64,000 bases of DNA from Bacteroidota bacterium. Lineage in GTDB: Bacteria > Bacteroidota > Bacteroidia > Flavobacteriales_D > Sanyastnellaceae. The position numbers and the translations under genes are program-made. Location of the stretch: assembly GCA_027624855.1 (NCBI GenBank), contig JAQBTQ010000006.1:1-64000 (forward strand). Direction: 5' to 3'. Every line of letters begins with the position of its first letter. Positions within the stretch are counted from its first letter, which is position 1. Of this stretch, positions 62,165-64,000 are shown piece after piece. The notes beneath the pieces are model-generated. The model was not told the DNA's origin and did not search any database. It saw only the letters and a list, made by a program, of their open reading frames with translations.

Positions 62165-62989
62165 TTAAAATTCCAATTCTTTAATCAATTGAGAAAACAA
62201 CGTTGTCAATGAAGGTTCTGCACTTTCTGCAACCGCCAAAACTTCATTTACATCGAAGGGTGCTAGATTCTCGGGATTGCATTCGTCAGTTAATACGCTC
62301 ACGGCAGCACAAGGCATTCCCATATGAGCCGCAGCAATGACCTCGGGCACAGTGGACATCCCTACCGCATCTGCACCTATCAATCGCAAGTATCGGTATT
62401 CGGCTCGGGTCTCTAATTGTGGGCCGGCAACAGAAACGTAGGTACCCGTGTAAAGTGAAATTTCATGCTGACGTGCGATGGCAAACAGTTTTGCGCTCAG
62501 CGACGCGTCATAAGGTTTGCACATGTCTGGAAAACGGGGGCCCAAAAAATCCAGGTTTGCCCCCCTTAGTGGGTTTTCTGGTAACAAATTAATGTGATCC
62601 TCCAAACACATGAGCGACCCCTTTTTCATGTCCCGATTCAGGCTCCCTGCCGCATTCGAGATGAGTAATACTTTGGCCCCAAGCAATCGTGAAATGCGAA
62701 TTGGCTTAACAACCTGCTCCATGGTATAGCCTTCATAGTAGTGGAAACGGCCTTGCCAAGCGAGCACCCATTTCCCGCCCAACTTCCCATAGATCAGCTT
62801 TCCAAAATGAAATTCAACGGTCGCAACGGGCAAATGAGGAATTCGACTGTAACTCCATTCCTGATGTACCTCGATGTGTTGCACCAATCCTCCAAGTCCT
62901 GTGCCCAACACAATCGCCACATCGACTTCACCAATTCCTTTCTCTTTGAGGTAGGCGACCGACTCCTCTAATTCAATCTTTATATCCAT
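62165..62989 (-). CDS. Purine-nucleoside phosphorylase (trimeric type)
   Basis: This enzyme cleaves inosine and guanosine with phosphate to free base and ribose-1-phosphate in purine salvage. The 274-residue length fits the trimeric class. Motifs: phosphate loop LGTGLGGL, FHYYEGY, SNAAGSLN and the purine-site segment EYRYLRLIGADAVGMSTVPE, with N in DECNPENLAP. The start at 62989 is the family start; the frame to 63043 is open but runs into the divergent gene. Confidence 0.95.
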   Translation of the reverse strand: MDIKIELEESVAYLKEKGIGEVDVAIVLGTGLGGLVQHIEVHQEWSYSRIPHLPVATVEFHFGKLIYGKLGGKWVLAWQGRFHYYEGYTMEQVVKPIRISRLLGAKVLLISNAAGSLNRDMKKGSLMCLEDHINLLPENPLRGANLDFLGPRFPDMCKPYDASLSAKLFAIARQHEISLYTGTYVSVAGPQLETRAEYRYLRLIGADAVGMSTVPEVIAAAHMGMPCAAVSVLTDECNPENLAPFDVNEVLAVAESAEPSLTTLFSQLIKELEF

Positions 62990-63041
62990 GTTGGCAAGGT
63001 ACGAGCGGATTTTTCTATTTCTTTCTTCCGTAATTAGCACC

Positions 63042-64000
63042 ATGGAAATTGGACGTGCTCAAATTGGAATCATTGGCGCAGGAGCCATGGGATCAGGAAT
63101 CGCACAAGTTGCCGCTCAATCGGGTCACCGGGTCATCCTAATTGACCAAAACCCAGAAGCGCTTGAACGAAGTGAGCGAGCGCTGGCTTCGGTCGCCGAT
63201 CGTTTGCTTGAAAAGGGACGCTGGTCAAAAGCACAACACGCTTCAATTCAACAATCGATTCACCGAAGCAGCGATTGGAATGATCTAGCCGGGTGCAAGT
63301 TGATCATTGAGGCAATCATTGAAGATTTTGAGATCAAACGAAACGTCTTTCAAAAGCTGGAACAAACCGTTGATGTGAACGTTTTGCTTGCTTCCAATAC
63401 TTCCTCCTTGTCCTTGACTGGCATCGCAGGATGCCTGATGCATCCTGAACGGTTTTTGGGACTTCATTTTTTCAATCCTGCTCCATTGATGGACCTGGTG
63501 GAGGTAATTCCTGCACTGCAAACAAATGCAGACCATGTTTTAGATATGGTTGAACTCATGAACGAATGGGGTAAAAAACCCGTGATTGCCAAGGACACCC
63601 CCGGATTTATTGTGAATCGCGTCGCGCGGCCCTTTTATGGGGAAGCCCTTCGCATCTTCGAGGAAGGCATTGCCAATAAGCAGACCATCGATGCCGCTAT
63701 GCGCGATCAAGGGTTTCGCATGGGCCCATTTGAACTGATGGATTTGATTGGAAATGATGTGAACTACGCCGTTACCCAATCGGTTTTTGAAGCATTTTAT
63801 TACGATCCTCGTTATCGTCCCAGCTTGATTCAAAAAAGACACGTCGAAGCCGGATGGCTGGGAAAGAAATCCGGAAGGGGGTATTATGATTATTCCTCAA
63901 AAGATGGAGCTGAACCCATAGACAAGCATAAATTCCAGGAAGTCAGCGAGCGCATTATTGCATTGTTGATTAATGAGGCGGCCGACGCACTCTACCTCAA
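63042..64000 (+). CDS. 3-hydroxyacyl-CoA dehydrogenase, cut by the window edge
   Basis: The first 319 residues of an NAD-dependent 3-hydroxyacyl-CoA dehydrogenase, used in beta-oxidation or related degradation. The Rossmann loop is GIIGAGAMGSGIAQ. Further motifs are LASNTSSLSL, HPERFLGLHFFNPAPLMDLVEV and DTPGFIVNRV, which hold the catalytic histidine and CoA site. GYYDYSS closes the standard domain near residue 280, and the reading frame continues past the edge, so a longer form with a second domain (PaaH-like) is likely. The ATG at 63042 overlaps no gene and is divergent from the phosphorylase. Confidence 0.9.
   Translation, partial: MEIGRAQIGIIGAGAMGSGIAQVAAQSGHRVILIDQNPEALERSERALASVADRLLEKGRWSKAQHASIQQSIHRSSDWNDLAGCKLIIEAIIEDFEIKRNVFQKLEQTVDVNVLLASNTSSLSLTGIAGCLMHPERFLGLHFFNPAPLMDLVEVIPALQTNADHVLDMVELMNEWGKKPVIAKDTPGFIVNRVARPFYGEALRIFEEGIANKQTIDAAMRDQGFRMGPFELMDLIGNDVNYAVTQSVFEAFYYDPRYRPSLIQKRHVEAGWLGKKSGRGYYDYSSKDGAEPIDKHKFQEVSERIIALLINEAADALYL

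Noticed and set aside
1-64000. CRISPR arrays, prophage, insertion sequences, integrons, defence systems
   Set aside because: I found no direct-repeat arrays, transposase, integrase, restriction or toxin-antitoxin motifs in the translated frames or between genes.

Overview
The window looks like a piece of core chromosome from a marine-type member of the Bacteroidota, most likely Flavobacteriales. Supporting signs are type IX secretion sorting domains on four proteins, promoter boxes of the Bacteroidota form TAnnTTTG, a 289-residue primary sigma factor, a transketolase split into two genes, a lipoprotein form of TamA (TamL), and GWxTD and DUF5723 family proteins. I see no phage, insertion sequence, CRISPR array, plasmid gene or toxin-antitoxin pair. 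The family and genus cannot be named from this sequence.

Layout. 1-7.2 kb: the end of an unknown gene, proline catabolism (pruA), a large TPR/PD40/SPOR envelope protein and a secreted lamin-tail protein. 7.2-14 kb: ribosomal protein S1 behind a structured leader, pyrR-pyrB, a STAS protein, a secreted protein, RNase Z and a LuxR-type regulator. 14-23.6 kb: ilvE, an outer-membrane protein, lipoprotein MsrA, an LPP20-like lipoprotein, a DUF6913/DapA-like pair, split transketolase, ychF, a DUF4440-like lipoprotein and a rhomboid protease. 23.6-35 kb: divIC-clpC, gyrA, a TPR protein, tRNA-Ser(UGA) and clpB. 35-43.8 kb: a FemAB/GNAT-like protein, a PKD secreted protein, a GWxTD protein, a glycosyltransferase, comEC and HMG-CoA lyase. 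43.8-51.6 kb: a ZIP metal transporter and methyltransferase, SiaB/SiaC, a large ABCG-like transporter, a beta-helix protein and an AlkA-type glycosylase. 51.6-64 kb: rpoD, pnp, rpsO, accD, tamL, an RNA methyltransferase, an acyltransferase, a DEAD-box helicase, a small zinc-finger protein, purine nucleoside phosphorylase and the start of a 3-hydroxyacyl-CoA dehydrogenase.

Most genes are housekeeping and act on their own or in two- to three-gene operons (pyrR-pyrB, DUF6913-dapA-like, transketolase halves, divIC-clpC, siaB-siaC, GWxTD-glycosyltransferase). Two classes of observation stand out. First, RNA and promoter architecture: two hairpins with mutually complementary hexaloops precede rpsA, several -7 boxes sit only 4-7 bases before the start codon and suggest leaderless mRNAs, and symmetric operators lie upstream of clpB and the DEAD-box gene. 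Second, a DapA-family protein has lost its Schiff-base lysine and the other catalytic residues while keeping the rest of the fold. No clearly new multi-gene system was found.
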